DNA of 64,000 nucleotides from Prolixibacteraceae bacterium JC049. GTDB taxonomy: Bacteria > Bacteroidota > Bacteroidia > Bacteroidales > Prolixibacteraceae. The notes beneath the pieces are model-generated. The model saw nothing but the letters and a program-made list of their open reading frames with translations. It was not told the origin of the DNA and did no database searches. Where the stretch lies: the NCBI GenBank assembly GCA_023369685.1, contig SACZ01000001.1:248381-312380 (forward strand), read 5' to 3'. How positions within the stretch are numbered: position 1 is the first letter of the stretch; each line of letters begins with the position of its first letter. Position numbers and translations under genes: made by a program. Positions 40,416 through 49,189 of this stretch are shown one piece after another.

Positions 40416-41315
40416 ATGAAAAAGTGGGATGTACATTTAATGCCTGACTTAACAGGAAAAATCGTGATTGTAACAGGAGGGAATACCGGACTTGGGTTTC
40501 AATCGTGTTTAGAATTAGCTCGCAAAAATGCAACGGTAATTATTGCATGCAGAACCATTGCTAAAGGAGAATTGGCTGTAACTGAAATTCGAGATAAAAT
40601 TGGGGCAGAGGCAAAACTGAATGTTATGCAGTTGGATTTGTCTGATTATGATTCCATAAAGTCATTTGCTGATGGTTTTAAAGCGAAATACCAACAATTG
40701 CATATTCTGATGAATAATGCAGGAGTAGTAAATCAAAAAGAAAAAGGAACGACTAGGGATGGAAGTGAGACCCATATGGGAACCAATCATTTTGGGCATT
40801 TTGCTCTTACTGGTCATTTAATACCTTTATTATTGAGAACTCCTAAAGCGAGGGTGGTAACCATGAGTAGTGGAGGTTATAAAAGCGGAAATATTCGTTT
40901 TGATGATTTGAATTGGGATAAGAGACCATATCACAGAGTGAAATCATATGGCGATAGTAAACTGGCCAATCTGCTTTTCACATTGAAACTACAGCAATAC
41001 TTTGAGCGTAAAGGGGCAGATGCTATGGCTGTTTCAGCACATCCCGGATTATCGGCTTCACCACGTCAGCAAGCTATTGGAATTGGAGGTAAGTTGACTA
41101 AATGGTTGGCTTCGCCACTGGAGCGGGGAAGTAGACCACAGCTTTTGGCTGCTACAGCACCTTTTGTGAAGCCGTTGGATTATTACGGCCCCAGGTATGG
41201 TGTAGATGGACCTCCTAAATTTGTGCGAATAAAGCATGAACAATACAACATGGCAATTGCTGATAAGTTATGGAAGGTGTCGGAAGAGATAACAGGTGTT
41301 CGATATAATTGGTAA
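40416..41315 (+). CDS. Short-chain dehydrogenase/reductase (SDR 1, retinol dehydrogenase-like)
   Basis: A 299 aa cytoplasmic NAD(P)-dependent oxidoreductase. The Rossmann nucleotide motif is VTGGNTGLGFQS and the dinucleotide-stabilising NNAG appears as LMNNAGVV. The active site has SS in VTMSSGGYK and YGDSK for the Y-x-x-x-K pair. The extended segment after the active site resembles retinol dehydrogenase/WW-domain oxidoreductase-type SDRs. A second possible start is the ATG at 40440. The substrate is unknown. It lies 9 bases upstream of an AraC regulator, the first of three SDR-AraC pairs. Confidence 0.85.
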   Translation: MKKWDVHLMPDLTGKIVIVTGGNTGLGFQSCLELARKNATVIIACRTIAKGELAVTEIRDKIGAEAKLNVMQLDLSDYDSIKSFADGFKAKYQQLHILMNNAGVVNQKEKGTTRDGSETHMGTNHFGHFALTGHLIPLLLRTPKARVVTMSSGGYKSGNIRFDDLNWDKRPYHRVKSYGDSKLANLLFTLKLQQYFERKGADAMAVSAHPGLSASPRQQAIGIGGKLTKWLASPLERGSRPQLLAATAPFVKPLDYYGPRYGVDGPPKFVRIKHEQYNMAIADKLWKVSEEITGVRYNW

Positions 41316-41324
41316 TTTAAACAG

Positions 41325-42227
41325 ATGAATGAAATCTTACAATTAAATACTATTGCTCAGGCACATCAATTGCTTGGTGATAAACCGAAGCATCCTTTAG
41401 TGTCTGTAATCGATTTTTCGAAGGTTGAAAATCCACCGACGCAATTACCCAAAATAGTAATTGGATTCTACTGTGTGATATTTAAAAACGATAGTAATTG
41501 TGAGTGGAAATATGGACGCAATAATTACGATTTTCAGGAAGGGACTTTAGTTTTTCTGGCTCCCGGGCAAGCGCTGGAATTAGATTTAGATCAATCGGGA
41601 AAAGCCAAGAATGGCTGGGGATTGATCTTTCATCCCGATTTACTGTTGGGAACAGGGTTAGATCTCGATCAGAATGAATATTCTTTCTTCTCTTACGAAG
41701 TGAATGAGGCTTTGCATATCTCGGATCGAGAGAAAGAGATAATGGAAGACTTAGTCGATAAGATAAAGAATGAGATTGAAGCTAATATCGACAGGCATAG
41801 CAAACGATTAATCGTTTCAAGTATTGAGTTGTTGTTGAATTATTGTGTACGATTTTATGATCGACAGTTTATAACCCGAAGCCATAAGAATAATAGCTTC
41901 ATAGCTCAGTTCGAACGAGTATTAAAAGAATACTTAAATACCGAAGAACTTGTCGAAAAGGGATTACCATCTGTTACTTATTTAGCAGAAAAAGTGAATC
42001 TGTCTTCCGGCTATTTAAGTGATTTGTTAAAGAAAGAAACGGGGAAATCAGCCATAGAGCATATTCATTATCAGTTAATCGAAAAGGCCAAATACCTTCT
42101 TCTAAATTCTAATGTCTCCATAAAAGAAATCGCTTTTGATTTAGGATTCGAATACCCACAGCATTTCAATAAACTATTCAAGAAAAATACAGGGGTGAGT
42201 CCTTCTGTGTTTCGGAAGAGTAGTTGA
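41325..42227 (+). CDS. AraC-family transcriptional regulator (paralog 1)
   Basis: A 300 aa regulator with an N-terminal cupin-like sensing domain (KHPLVSVIDFSKVE, KYGRNNYDFQEGTLVFLAPGQ) and a C-terminal double HTH AraC domain (about 205-300: YLAEKVNLSSGYLSDLLKKETG and IKEIAFDLGFEYPQHFNKLFKKNTGVSPS). It shares many matching motifs with two other regulators at 44199 and 46645, including the linker FYDRQFITRS. It follows the SDR by 9 bases and is likely co-transcribed with it. Confidence 0.9.
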   Translation: MNEILQLNTIAQAHQLLGDKPKHPLVSVIDFSKVENPPTQLPKIVIGFYCVIFKNDSNCEWKYGRNNYDFQEGTLVFLAPGQALELDLDQSGKAKNGWGLIFHPDLLLGTGLDLDQNEYSFFSYEVNEALHISDREKEIMEDLVDKIKNEIEANIDRHSKRLIVSSIELLLNYCVRFYDRQFITRSHKNNSFIAQFERVLKEYLNTEELVEKGLPSVTYLAEKVNLSSGYLSDLLKKETGKSAIEHIHYQLIEKAKYLLLNSNVSIKEIAFDLGFEYPQHFNKLFKKNTGVSPSVFRKSS

Positions 42228-42325
42228 AAAATAAATCGCGTTTCAGTAAAATGACTACAATATAAGGTAATTTGAATACATCGGAGGATGGTTGTTGTAC
42301 CTACTTTTATCGACATTGAAACTAA

Positions 42326-42958
42326 ATGTTGAAAAGTATGAGACATCGATTGACTTTGTTGTTGGCAGTGTTGGTTTTAGGACTGCAGGCACAAGAACGA
42401 AATTGGAAAGTAGAAACATCGAAAGATGGAAGTGTTGTGGTGAAAAGCGACATCGTGAATGACGCAGATATAGATGGGAAAAAGGGGAAAGTAATCCACT
42501 ATATTGTAGAGAAGACAGGAGGTGCAACGCTGGTGCAGATGGAGCAATTTTTGCGCGATAGTAAGAATTATAAGAACATCTGGGAGAATACAAAGGAGAG
42601 TAAAGAGCTAAAACGCATTACAAACAATGAATGGATCTCCTACCTGTTTTTTAAAACACCCTGGCCAATGGCCAATAATGATTGTGTGCACCGAATGTAC
42701 TTTGAATCAAAAGGAGAGAATGGGTTTTCTCTAAAAGGAAAAGCAGAGCCCAATGCTTATGCAAAGAAAAAAGCCGACCGATTGACCTATTACGATATGG
42801 AATTTAAAGTGACTAAGGTGGGTGCAGGAAGAACAAAATTGACATTGACAGTGAGTTATGGTTTAACATCTGATGTGCCTAAGTTTTTACTGAAAGGATG
42901 GTTTCCCAAGGGACCTATTGGGATTATCAATCGCGTATTTGAGCATGCTGTAAAATGA
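42326..42958 (+). CDS. Secreted START-like lipid-binding domain protein
   Basis: A 210 aa exported protein (206 aa from the alternative start at 42338). The signal peptide ends near LGLQAQ. The mature part (NWKVETSKDGSVVVKSDIVN, AQ- to FLRDSKNYKNIWENTKESKELKRI, FFKTPWPMANNDCVHRMYF, YDMEFKVTKVGAGRTKLTLTV) has the helix-grip look of the START/SRPBCC superfamily, with a conserved PWP-NND motif typical of START-like bacterial proteins. It may bind a hydrophobic ligand in the periplasm; the ligand is unknown. It lies between SDR-AraC pairs 1 and 2. Confidence 0.65.
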   Translation: MLKSMRHRLTLLLAVLVLGLQAQERNWKVETSKDGSVVVKSDIVNDADIDGKKGKVIHYIVEKTGGATLVQMEQFLRDSKNYKNIWENTKESKELKRITNNEWISYLFFKTPWPMANNDCVHRMYFESKGENGFSLKGKAEPNAYAKKKADRLTYYDMEFKVTKVGAGRTKLTLTVSYGLTSDVPKFLLKGWFPKGPIGIINRVFEHAVK

Positions 42959-43061
42959 CTACATTAACCAATGAAATGGCTAAAATTAGCTATTGAGAGT
43001 AAACTACTTTTGAATTGTGAATTTGAGATGGAATATTCAGAAATCAAAAAATTTGAAACAT

Positions 43062-43874
43062 ATGAAAAAAGTAGTATTAATAACAGGGGCTTCATCAGGA
43101 ATTGGAGAAGCTACAGCTATTTTAATGAAGGAAGCAGGATATGTAGTTTATGGCGCAGCCCGAAGAATTGAGCGAATGCAAACCTTGTATCAAAAGGGAA
43201 TTCGAGTAATAGAAATGGACGTAACAAAGGACACTTCTATGGTGGCAGGTGTAAACACAATAATTGAAAATGAGGGGCGAATTGATATCCTAGTGAACAA
43301 TGCAGGTTACGGATCATATGGAGCATTGGAAGATGTTCCAATGAGTGAGGCTAAATATCAGTTTGAAGTAAATGTTTTTGGGTTGGCTCGCTTAACACAA
43401 TTGGTTTTGCCATACATGCGATTAAGTAAAGCGGGAAAGATAATTAATGTTTCTTCAATTGGAGGAAGCCTGGGAGCTCCTCATGGCACCTGGTATCACG
43501 CAACAAAGTTTGCAGTAGAAGGACTTAGCGATTCTATTCGAATGGAACTAAAGCAATTTGGAATTGATGTGGTAGTAATAAAACCAGGTGCTATACTCAC
43601 CGAGTGGAGTGACATTACCCAAAAAAAGATGCTTAAAGTTTCAGGAGAAACAGCATACGGAAACCTGGTTAAGAAACATGCTACCATGTTGAATAAATAC
43701 GATAAACAAGGTTCCGATCCGATTGTTATTGCGAGAGTAATTCAAAAAGCGTGTGAAGCAAAATGTCCGCGTACCAGATATGCAGCCGGGAGAGGTGCTA
43801 AATTTACTATGTTTGCCAGAAAAGTGCTTTCAGATAAATGGTTAGATCGAATGCTACTGGGATTAATGAAGTAA
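43062..43874 (+). CDS. Short-chain dehydrogenase/reductase (SDR 2)
   Basis: A 270 aa classical-type SDR. The nucleotide motif is TGASSGIGEATA, the structural motif NNAGYGSYG, the catalytic serine is in INVSSIGGSLG and the Tyr-Lys pair is in YHATKFAVEGLSD. The ATG at 43062 is used because the strand KKVVLITGASSG begins there; an upstream start 45 bases earlier adds an unrelated N-terminus. The substrate is unknown. A 324-base gap with hairpins separates it from the second AraC gene. It is closer to SDR 3 than to SDR 1 in the motifs seen. Confidence 0.88.
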   Translation: MKKVVLITGASSGIGEATAILMKEAGYVVYGAARRIERMQTLYQKGIRVIEMDVTKDTSMVAGVNTIIENEGRIDILVNNAGYGSYGALEDVPMSEAKYQFEVNVFGLARLTQLVLPYMRLSKAGKIINVSSIGGSLGAPHGTWYHATKFAVEGLSDSIRMELKQFGIDVVVIKPGAILTEWSDITQKKMLKVSGETAYGNLVKKHATMLNKYDKQGSDPIVIARVIQKACEAKCPRTRYAAGRGAKFTMFARKVLSDKWLDRMLLGLMK

Positions 43875-44198
43875 GATCTTTTAGGCAGTCGAAATTTCTT
43901 TGGGATAATGAAAAAATGACCTGAAAGGTCAATACGTATTAACGTAGGGTAGAGCGACAAAGAGGAGTGTTGCCCTGCGTTAAAGAAATGCCTGTAAAAC
44001 TCGACCGTATACAAATCATGTTTGAAAAACGATAGTATTTGCGGTCGTAAATAGAGGAGCCTAGTTTGAAATTATATCAGAAACGAACAGTCGTTATGGA
44101 AAAACTGTCATTGGCAATCAAATTTAAGAACCTTGGCAAACAAAATTGAATTATAATAGTCTATTCAAAAAGTAATAGCTTCATTGAAAGGAAATAAT
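43875..44198. other. Gap between SDR 2 and the second AraC gene
   Basis: No credible ORF is present. Visible structures are a perfect hairpin TGACCT-GAA-AGGTCA (43918-43932), a stem AACGTAGGG with CCCTGCGTT (43938-43981, one G-U pair) and an inverted repeat AACGA-ACAG-TCGTT near 44082. A purine-rich AAGGAAA lies just before the ATG at 44199. Confidence 0.5.
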
Positions 44199-45101
44199 AT
44201 GAGTGAAATAATGCGTGTTTCGTCAATTAGTCAGTTGCATGGATTTATTGGATACGATAAACCTTTGCATCCAATGGTGACACTAATTGACTTCTCGAAG
44301 GTAGATGTGTGTGTGACAGAAGATGTTGGGCAGGCTATTTTCGGTTTGTATGGAATAATATTTAAGAAAACGACATCCAGCAACTTTAAGTACGGACGGA
44401 AGGATTATGATTTCAACGAAGCAGCGTTACTATGTATTGCGCCAGAACAGCTATTAGCCACTATGGGCTATAATGTTGCTGAAGGTTCCGAAGGTTGGGG
44501 ATTATTTTTTCACTCAGACTTAATTCGATGTAGTTTCCTGAATGAGAAGATAAAAGACTATACATTCTTTTCGTACGATATGAATGAAGCACTTCATCTT
44601 TCAGAGCAAGAAAATGATACATTGCTTTCGGTTTTAAAAACTATTCAGCATGAGTATAGCATCAATATGGACAATGTAAGTACCGATTTAATTATTTCCA
44701 ATATTGAAATGCTTTTGAATTATTGCAAACGCTTTTATGGTCGACAGTTTATTACCCGAAGTACTGCGAATCACAGTGTTGTGAAGAAGTTCGAACAATT
44801 GGTTGCAGCCTATTTCGAAAATGAGAATTGCGAAGGTCTTCCATCTGTGAAATATTGTGCCGAAAATCTGAACCTATCACCTAATTATTTGAGCGATTTG
44901 CTAAAACAGGAAACGGGAAAGTCTGCCATCGAACACATTCACTATCATTTAATTGATAGGGCAAAAAACTTGTTGGTAAACACTACAGAAACAGTTAGCG
45001 AAATTGCATATAGTCTGGGATTTGAACAACCACAGAGTTTTAGCAAGTTATTTAAAAAGAAGATGGGAGTAACTCCTGGTAAGTTTAGAAATAAACGATA
45101 A
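44199..45101 (+). CDS. AraC-family transcriptional regulator (paralog 2)
   Basis: A 300 aa paralog of the regulators at 41325 and 46645, with the same layout: a cupin-like sensor (LHPMVTLIDFSKVD, KYGRKDYDFNEAALLCIAPEQ), the motif FSYDMNEALHLSEQE, linker FYGRQFITRS, and a double HTH (YCAENLNLSPNYLSDLLKQETG, VSEIAYSLGFEQPQSFSKLFKKKMGVTPG). A TTG start 15 bases earlier is rejected because AAAGGAAA precedes the ATG at 44199. It probably acts on its own locus or a neighbouring SDR gene; binding sites are unproven. Confidence 0.9.
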   Translation: MSEIMRVSSISQLHGFIGYDKPLHPMVTLIDFSKVDVCVTEDVGQAIFGLYGIIFKKTTSSNFKYGRKDYDFNEAALLCIAPEQLLATMGYNVAEGSEGWGLFFHSDLIRCSFLNEKIKDYTFFSYDMNEALHLSEQENDTLLSVLKTIQHEYSINMDNVSTDLIISNIEMLLNYCKRFYGRQFITRSTANHSVVKKFEQLVAAYFENENCEGLPSVKYCAENLNLSPNYLSDLLKQETGKSAIEHIHYHLIDRAKNLLVNTTETVSEIAYSLGFEQPQSFSKLFKKKMGVTPGKFRNKR

Positions 45102-45156
45102 ATGAACATTGATCTTCAATCATCTGAATATTGGTGAAAATTAAAGAGACAGAATT

Positions 45157-45660
45157 ATGGATTTTATTCAACATACAATTAATTGGAGTAGAGGAGAAAT
45201 TACTGAAGCATTGATAAATGGGATAGGTGGTTTAGTGTTGGTTATTTGTGGCATTTTATTCCTGAAATTGGGAAATACCCCCAATGCTAAAGCTTTGGTT
45301 TGGCCATTAATTGCTGTGGGATTATTATTGGGAATTGCTGGTGCATATGGTGTGTATTCCAATAAAATCAGAATAAATGAATTCGAACAGCAATGGAACC
45401 AGAATCCCAAAACGTTTGTGGAGGCCGAAAAGAAAAGAGTGGAGGGATTCGATGAAATTTTTAAGTATAGCTACCCAGGTGCAATAATTTTGGTTATTGC
45501 AGGAGCAATTCTGTTTTTTGTTTTTAAAGGTGCCAATGGAAAAGCAATTAGTTTAGGATTGATGTTGGTAGGAATGGCGGCCTATTTTATCGATTTCTTT
45601 GCATCTGAGCGCGCTCAAATATATTACAAGGAAATTATAAAAGAAATTTCGAAGTATTAG
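45157..45660 (+). CDS. Four-helix membrane protein, function unknown
   Basis: A 167 aa protein with four predicted membrane spans (LINGIGGLVLVICGILFL, ALVWPLIAVGLLLGIAGAYG, GAIILVIAGAILFFVF, AISLGLMLVGMAAYFIDFF). A charged loop between spans 2 and 3 (NKIRINEFEQQWNQNP, EAEKKRVEGFDEIFKYSY) is about 45 residues long. I do not recognise a family. It is located between AraC 2 and SDR 3, with 55 bases before and 101 bases after, so it may share the AraC 2 transcript. There are no catalytic motifs. Confidence 0.6.
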   Translation: MDFIQHTINWSRGEITEALINGIGGLVLVICGILFLKLGNTPNAKALVWPLIAVGLLLGIAGAYGVYSNKIRINEFEQQWNQNPKTFVEAEKKRVEGFDEIFKYSYPGAIILVIAGAILFFVFKGANGKAISLGLMLVGMAAYFIDFFASERAQIYYKEIIKEISKY

Positions 45661-45666
45661 TCCCAT

Positions 45667-45698
45667 TCAGGAAAACGTATACAATTATCAGGAAAACG
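45667..45698. promoter_or_regulatory. Direct repeats spaced 21 bp (AraC-type operator candidate)
   Basis: TCAGGAAAACG occurs at 45667-45677 and again at 45688-45698, start to start exactly 21 bases apart, two DNA turns, as in AraC half-sites. It lies 28 bases upstream of a -7 element for SDR 3. Confidence 0.5.
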
Positions 45699-45725
45699 AT
45701 TAAGTACTACCTGATCGTCAGAAAT

Positions 45726-45733
45726 TAGTTTTG
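45726..45733 (+). promoter_or_regulatory. Predicted -7 element for SDR 3
   Basis: TAGTTTTG matches TAnnTTTG, 28 bases upstream of the ATG at 45762. The -33 position lacks TTTG, consistent with an activator-dependent promoter next to the direct repeats. Confidence 0.45.
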
Positions 45734-45761
45734 TCGTATTGATAATTAAATAAATACAACA

Positions 45762-46592
45762 ATGCGAAAGACGGTTTTAATTACAGGTGCTTCATCGGGA
45801 TTTGGGAAGCTTTCGGTAAAGAGATTTCAAAAAGAAGGATGGAATGTAATTGCTACAATGCGTAGTCCTGAGAAGGAAAAAGAGTTAGGACAGTTGAGTA
45901 ATGTATTGGTAACTCAGCTAGATGTTACTGACAAGAACAGCATAAAAGATGCAGTTGCGTTAGGTACAAATAGGTTCGGAAGAATTGATGTTTTGGTTAA
46001 TAATGCCGGTTATGGAGCATTTGGATTATTGGAAGAAGCCAGTCAGGAAGAGATCGATAATCAGTTTAACACTAATTTGTTCGGAGTTATTAACGTAACT
46101 CAGGAAGTGTTACCTGTAATGAGACGGCAAAACGCGGGAGTGATTGTGAATATAACTTCAATTGGAGGCTTGGTGGGCATGCCAATGTTATCGTTGTATT
46201 CTGCATCGAAATTTGCAGTGGAAGGTTTAAGCGAAAGTTTGAGTCACGAACTGAAGAAATTCAACATTAAGGTGCGTACTGTATCACCCGGATCTTTTGC
46301 TACGAACTTTAGCGGAGCACATACCTTCAACGAGGAGAATAAGAAACCGGATTTAAATGAATACCGCGAACGAATAAAAGAGAATCTTGTTTCGGTATTA
46401 AAAGAACCACCAAAGCCATTCGGACTGGGAGACCCTCAAGAGGTAGCAGATGTAATCTATCATTGTGCAACCAAAACAAAGAAATTGAGAACAACTGTAG
46501 GAAAAGATGCAAAAACTGTGAAGTTCATGAAACGTATTCTTTCCGATAGGGGATTGTCCAAAATGTTGTCAGGAGCATTGTTGCCTAAATAG
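45762..46592 (+). CDS. Short-chain dehydrogenase/reductase (SDR 3)
   Basis: A 276 aa classical SDR: cofactor motif TGASSGFGKLSV, NNAGYGAFGLLEEAS, serine in NITSIGGLVGMP, and YSASKFAVEGLSE for the catalytic Tyr-Lys. The late segment PGSFATNFSG is a typical substrate-loop signature. It matches SDR 2 across these motifs and lies at the same position relative to an AraC gene (52 bases upstream of AraC 3). The substrate is unknown. Confidence 0.9.
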   Translation: MRKTVLITGASSGFGKLSVKRFQKEGWNVIATMRSPEKEKELGQLSNVLVTQLDVTDKNSIKDAVALGTNRFGRIDVLVNNAGYGAFGLLEEASQEEIDNQFNTNLFGVINVTQEVLPVMRRQNAGVIVNITSIGGLVGMPMLSLYSASKFAVEGLSESLSHELKKFNIKVRTVSPGSFATNFSGAHTFNEENKKPDLNEYRERIKENLVSVLKEPPKPFGLGDPQEVADVIYHCATKTKKLRTTVGKDAKTVKFMKRILSDRGLSKMLSGALLPK

Positions 46593-46644
46593 TATGGAAT
46601 GATTTCTATTGGAAATTGCTTACATTTAAAATGTGCAAGGCTTT

Positions 46645-47544
46645 ATGAACATAGAAACAATACACGAGTTACACGAGGCAATGGGGCTAGGAAAACCGAA
46701 ACATCCGTTGATAACGGTGATTGATTTTGCTAAAACCACTGATAATTACAGTGAACATGCCCATCGAATTGCAACTAATTTGTATGGAATAAACCTGAAA
46801 AATCAACTTCCTGGAGAGATGAAGTATGGGCGGAAGAAGTACGATTTTCAGGAAGGAACAATCATGTTTTTAGCCCCGGGACAAACAATGGAAATTCAGC
46901 CTGATGAGACCAACTACTTGGAATTAGAAGGCTGGGGCTTATTTTTTCATCCTGACTTGCTTCGTCGTTCTGCTTTAAGTAAGAGAATAGGTGATTACAA
47001 TTTCTTTTCATACGAACTGAATGAGTCGTTGCATCTTTCAGAAAAGGAGAAGTTGATTTTGAATGGCACCATTGAGCGAATAGAGTTTGAACTGGACAAC
47101 AATATCGATAATAGTAGTCAGCCACTAATAATTGCCAATATTGAATTGCTATTGGAATATTGTAGCCGATTTTATAACCGACAATTTATAACCCGCTCTA
47201 CTTTCGATAGCGATTATATTGCACGATTCAAGAAAAAACTTTCCAACTATTTCAATGCTGAAGTTCAAAAGGAGAAAGGAATTCCGGGTGTTAGCTACTT
47301 TGCCGAGCAATTGCACTTGTCTCCGAAATATTTTAGCGATTTAGTTCGAAATGAGACCGGACGAAATGCCATGGATCACATTCACCATTTTATTTTAGAG
47401 AAAGCCAAGAATAGGCTGCTATCAACCAACGATTCGGTGAATGAAATTGCATATGAATTAGGTTTTGAGTATCCGCAATATTTCAGCAGAATATTTAAAA
47501 AGAAAATAGGCGTTTCGCCACTACAATACCGAAATCAAAATTGA
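46645..47544 (+). CDS. AraC-family transcriptional regulator (paralog 3)
   Basis: A 299 aa paralog of the regulators at 41325 and 44199: cupin-like sensor (KHPLITVIDFAKTT, KYGRKKYDFQEGTIMFLAPGQ), FFSYELNESLHLSEKE, linker FYNRQFITRS, and double HTH (YFAEQLHLSPKYFSDLVRNETG, VNEIAYELGFEYPQYFSRIFKKKIGVSPL). The start is the ATG at 46645; a GTG 12 bases upstream is less likely because the conserved N-terminus NIETIHELHEAMG begins here. It ends convergently with the pseudouridine synthase gene. Confidence 0.9.
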   Translation: MNIETIHELHEAMGLGKPKHPLITVIDFAKTTDNYSEHAHRIATNLYGINLKNQLPGEMKYGRKKYDFQEGTIMFLAPGQTMEIQPDETNYLELEGWGLFFHPDLLRRSALSKRIGDYNFFSYELNESLHLSEKEKLILNGTIERIEFELDNNIDNSSQPLIIANIELLLEYCSRFYNRQFITRSTFDSDYIARFKKKLSNYFNAEVQKEKGIPGVSYFAEQLHLSPKYFSDLVRNETGRNAMDHIHHFILEKAKNRLLSTNDSVNEIAYELGFEYPQYFSRIFKKKIGVSPLQYRNQN

Positions 47545-47572
47545 GTTTAGTATGCCTATTCGTGAGTATTGA

Positions 47573-49189
47573 TTAAAATTCAGCCGGATAGTTGTAAACG
47601 ATCTCTTCTCCTGTTGAAGGGTGGGTAAATGTAATTTTTTCAGCATGAAGTTTTAATCGGTCAGCCTTTAAACCATATAGTTCATCACCAACAATTGGTG
47701 TGTTTAGGCCTAGTGGATGGGCAGCGTGCACTCGTAGCTGATGCGTGCGTCCCGAAATCGGGTAGAAATGGATTTTGGTATGTGAATCAGTTCGTTCTTT
47801 TACTTCCCATTTGGTCAGCGCAGGTTTACCATGTTCGTAGCATACCAATTGACGAGGTCTGTCATCTAAATCAACACGAAGAGGTAGGTCGATAGTTCCT
47901 GCATCTTTTTCAATTATTCCATCGAGAATGGCCACATATCTTTTGTGGATGGTTTTGCTTAAGAACTGCTTTTGCAAATTTTTGTGTGCTGCTTTGGTTT
48001 TGGCAATAAGCAAAATGCCCGAAGTCTCCATGTCAAGTCGATGAACGATTAGTGGTTCTTCTGCATCAGGATAAAGAGCCTTTGCTTGAGTGTAAACCGA
48101 TTCTGTTATTTCCTTTCCAGGAACAGATAATAATCCTGCAGGCTTATTGATAATGGCAATTGCATCGTCATCGTAAAGCACTTTTATAGGAAGGTTACTG
48201 CTTTTTATTCCAGAATCTTCCACTTTAAGCCCCTTTAGCATGTGCCCAAGTATCGGTTTGCATTTACTATTGCATGCCGGATAATAATAACCATGTTTGC
48301 GAATCTCTTTTTTAGGTGAGTTTCCCCACCAGAATTCGGCCATGGCAATTGGTTTTAATTCATTCTGAAAAGCATAGTTTAGCAGTTTAGGAGCACAGCA
48401 ATCTCCCGTTCCTGCAGGAGGAACAGTTGCGTCGGTCTCTTCAAAAATAGCAGAGGCACTTTTCTCTTTCCCCAATGCATTTAGAAAAATGTAACTATCG
48501 AAAATCTGTTGCTGCAACTGAGCCGACTTATTCTTGCGAGTCTGTTTCAGCTCTTTTATTTCCTGAAGCAAACCATTTAACCGCGTAGCTACTTCTTCAA
48601 CTTTTTGCTTACACTCATTTTTTAGTTGTTTGAAATTGCTTCTTTCTGTTTGACTTTCTTTGATTAGCTCTTGTAGAACGATCTCCTTATTAGGATCATT
48701 CTCGGCTTTTGCTCTTCGAACTTTGCGCTCTTTTTTTGCAGCAGCCATTGCTAATTTAGTGGTGCTTATTGTTTGTTCGGTTCCAGCAGTTATATCCTTC
48801 AGCTCATCTTGGAGTTGTTTAAGCTGGGGCGAATTCTCTTTCTGCTTTATGGTTTGATTTAATAAATTTAATTCTGCCTCTCCTTTTCTGAAAAAGCCTT
48901 CGGGATGGGTGACTTCAAACACTTGTGGTACGAATGGAATTTGAACCGTTTGTGGTTTCTCATTACCAGAATATGCAGCCAAATAGCCCAATTCACCCAA
49001 TTGATTTTCGGCAATAAGTACTCCATACATTTTCCCTTTGCTATCAGGATTTGGTGCTCCCAGTTGGGCTTGCAGTTGCTGTGCTGCGAGAACCGATAAC
49101 GGATGAGGAGAATAATGAAACGGATTGGTAAAGTACTCTGGAAGTGCTTTACCTGTTTCTAGGTTATTAAATGTAATGAAGCAATGCAT
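47573..49189 (-). CDS. RluA-family pseudouridine synthase with long N-terminal extension
   Basis: A 538 aa protein, far longer than the usual 220-330 aa RluA enzyme. The C-terminal catalytic domain (about 325-538) has IINKPAGLLSVPG, the catalytic motif HRLDMETSGIL, KRYVAILDG, PISGRTHQLRVHAA and VGDELYG. The extension has a coiled coil (about 110-240) and a cysteine-containing region (GDCCAPKLLNYA and YPACNSKCKPILGHML) that could bind a metal. A similar architecture is known in several bacteria. It isomerises uridine in a structured RNA; the target base cannot be read from sequence. It lies alone on the minus strand. Confidence 0.88.
   Translation of the reverse strand: MHCFITFNNLETGKALPEYFTNPFHYSPHPLSVLAAQQLQAQLGAPNPDSKGKMYGVLIAENQLGELGYLAAYSGNEKPQTVQIPFVPQVFEVTHPEGFFRKGEAELNLLNQTIKQKENSPQLKQLQDELKDITAGTEQTISTTKLAMAAAKKERKVRRAKAENDPNKEIVLQELIKESQTERSNFKQLKNECKQKVEEVATRLNGLLQEIKELKQTRKNKSAQLQQQIFDSYIFLNALGKEKSASAIFEETDATVPPAGTGDCCAPKLLNYAFQNELKPIAMAEFWWGNSPKKEIRKHGYYYPACNSKCKPILGHMLKGLKVEDSGIKSSNLPIKVLYDDDAIAIINKPAGLLSVPGKEITESVYTQAKALYPDAEEPLIVHRLDMETSGILLIAKTKAAHKNLQKQFLSKTIHKRYVAILDGIIEKDAGTIDLPLRVDLDDRPRQLVCYEHGKPALTKWEVKERTDSHTKIHFYPISGRTHQLRVHAAHPLGLNTPIVGDELYGLKADRLKLHAEKITFTHPSTGEEIVYNYPAEF

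Noticed and set aside
42971-43171. 66-codon frame MKWLKLAIESK... between START-like gene and SDR 2
   Set aside because: It overlaps the SDR 2 start in another frame and has no features of a real gene.
40416-47544. The SDR-AraC array as an assembly duplication
   Set aside because: The three SDRs and three regulators differ clearly in sequence, so they are old paralogs rather than an artefact.
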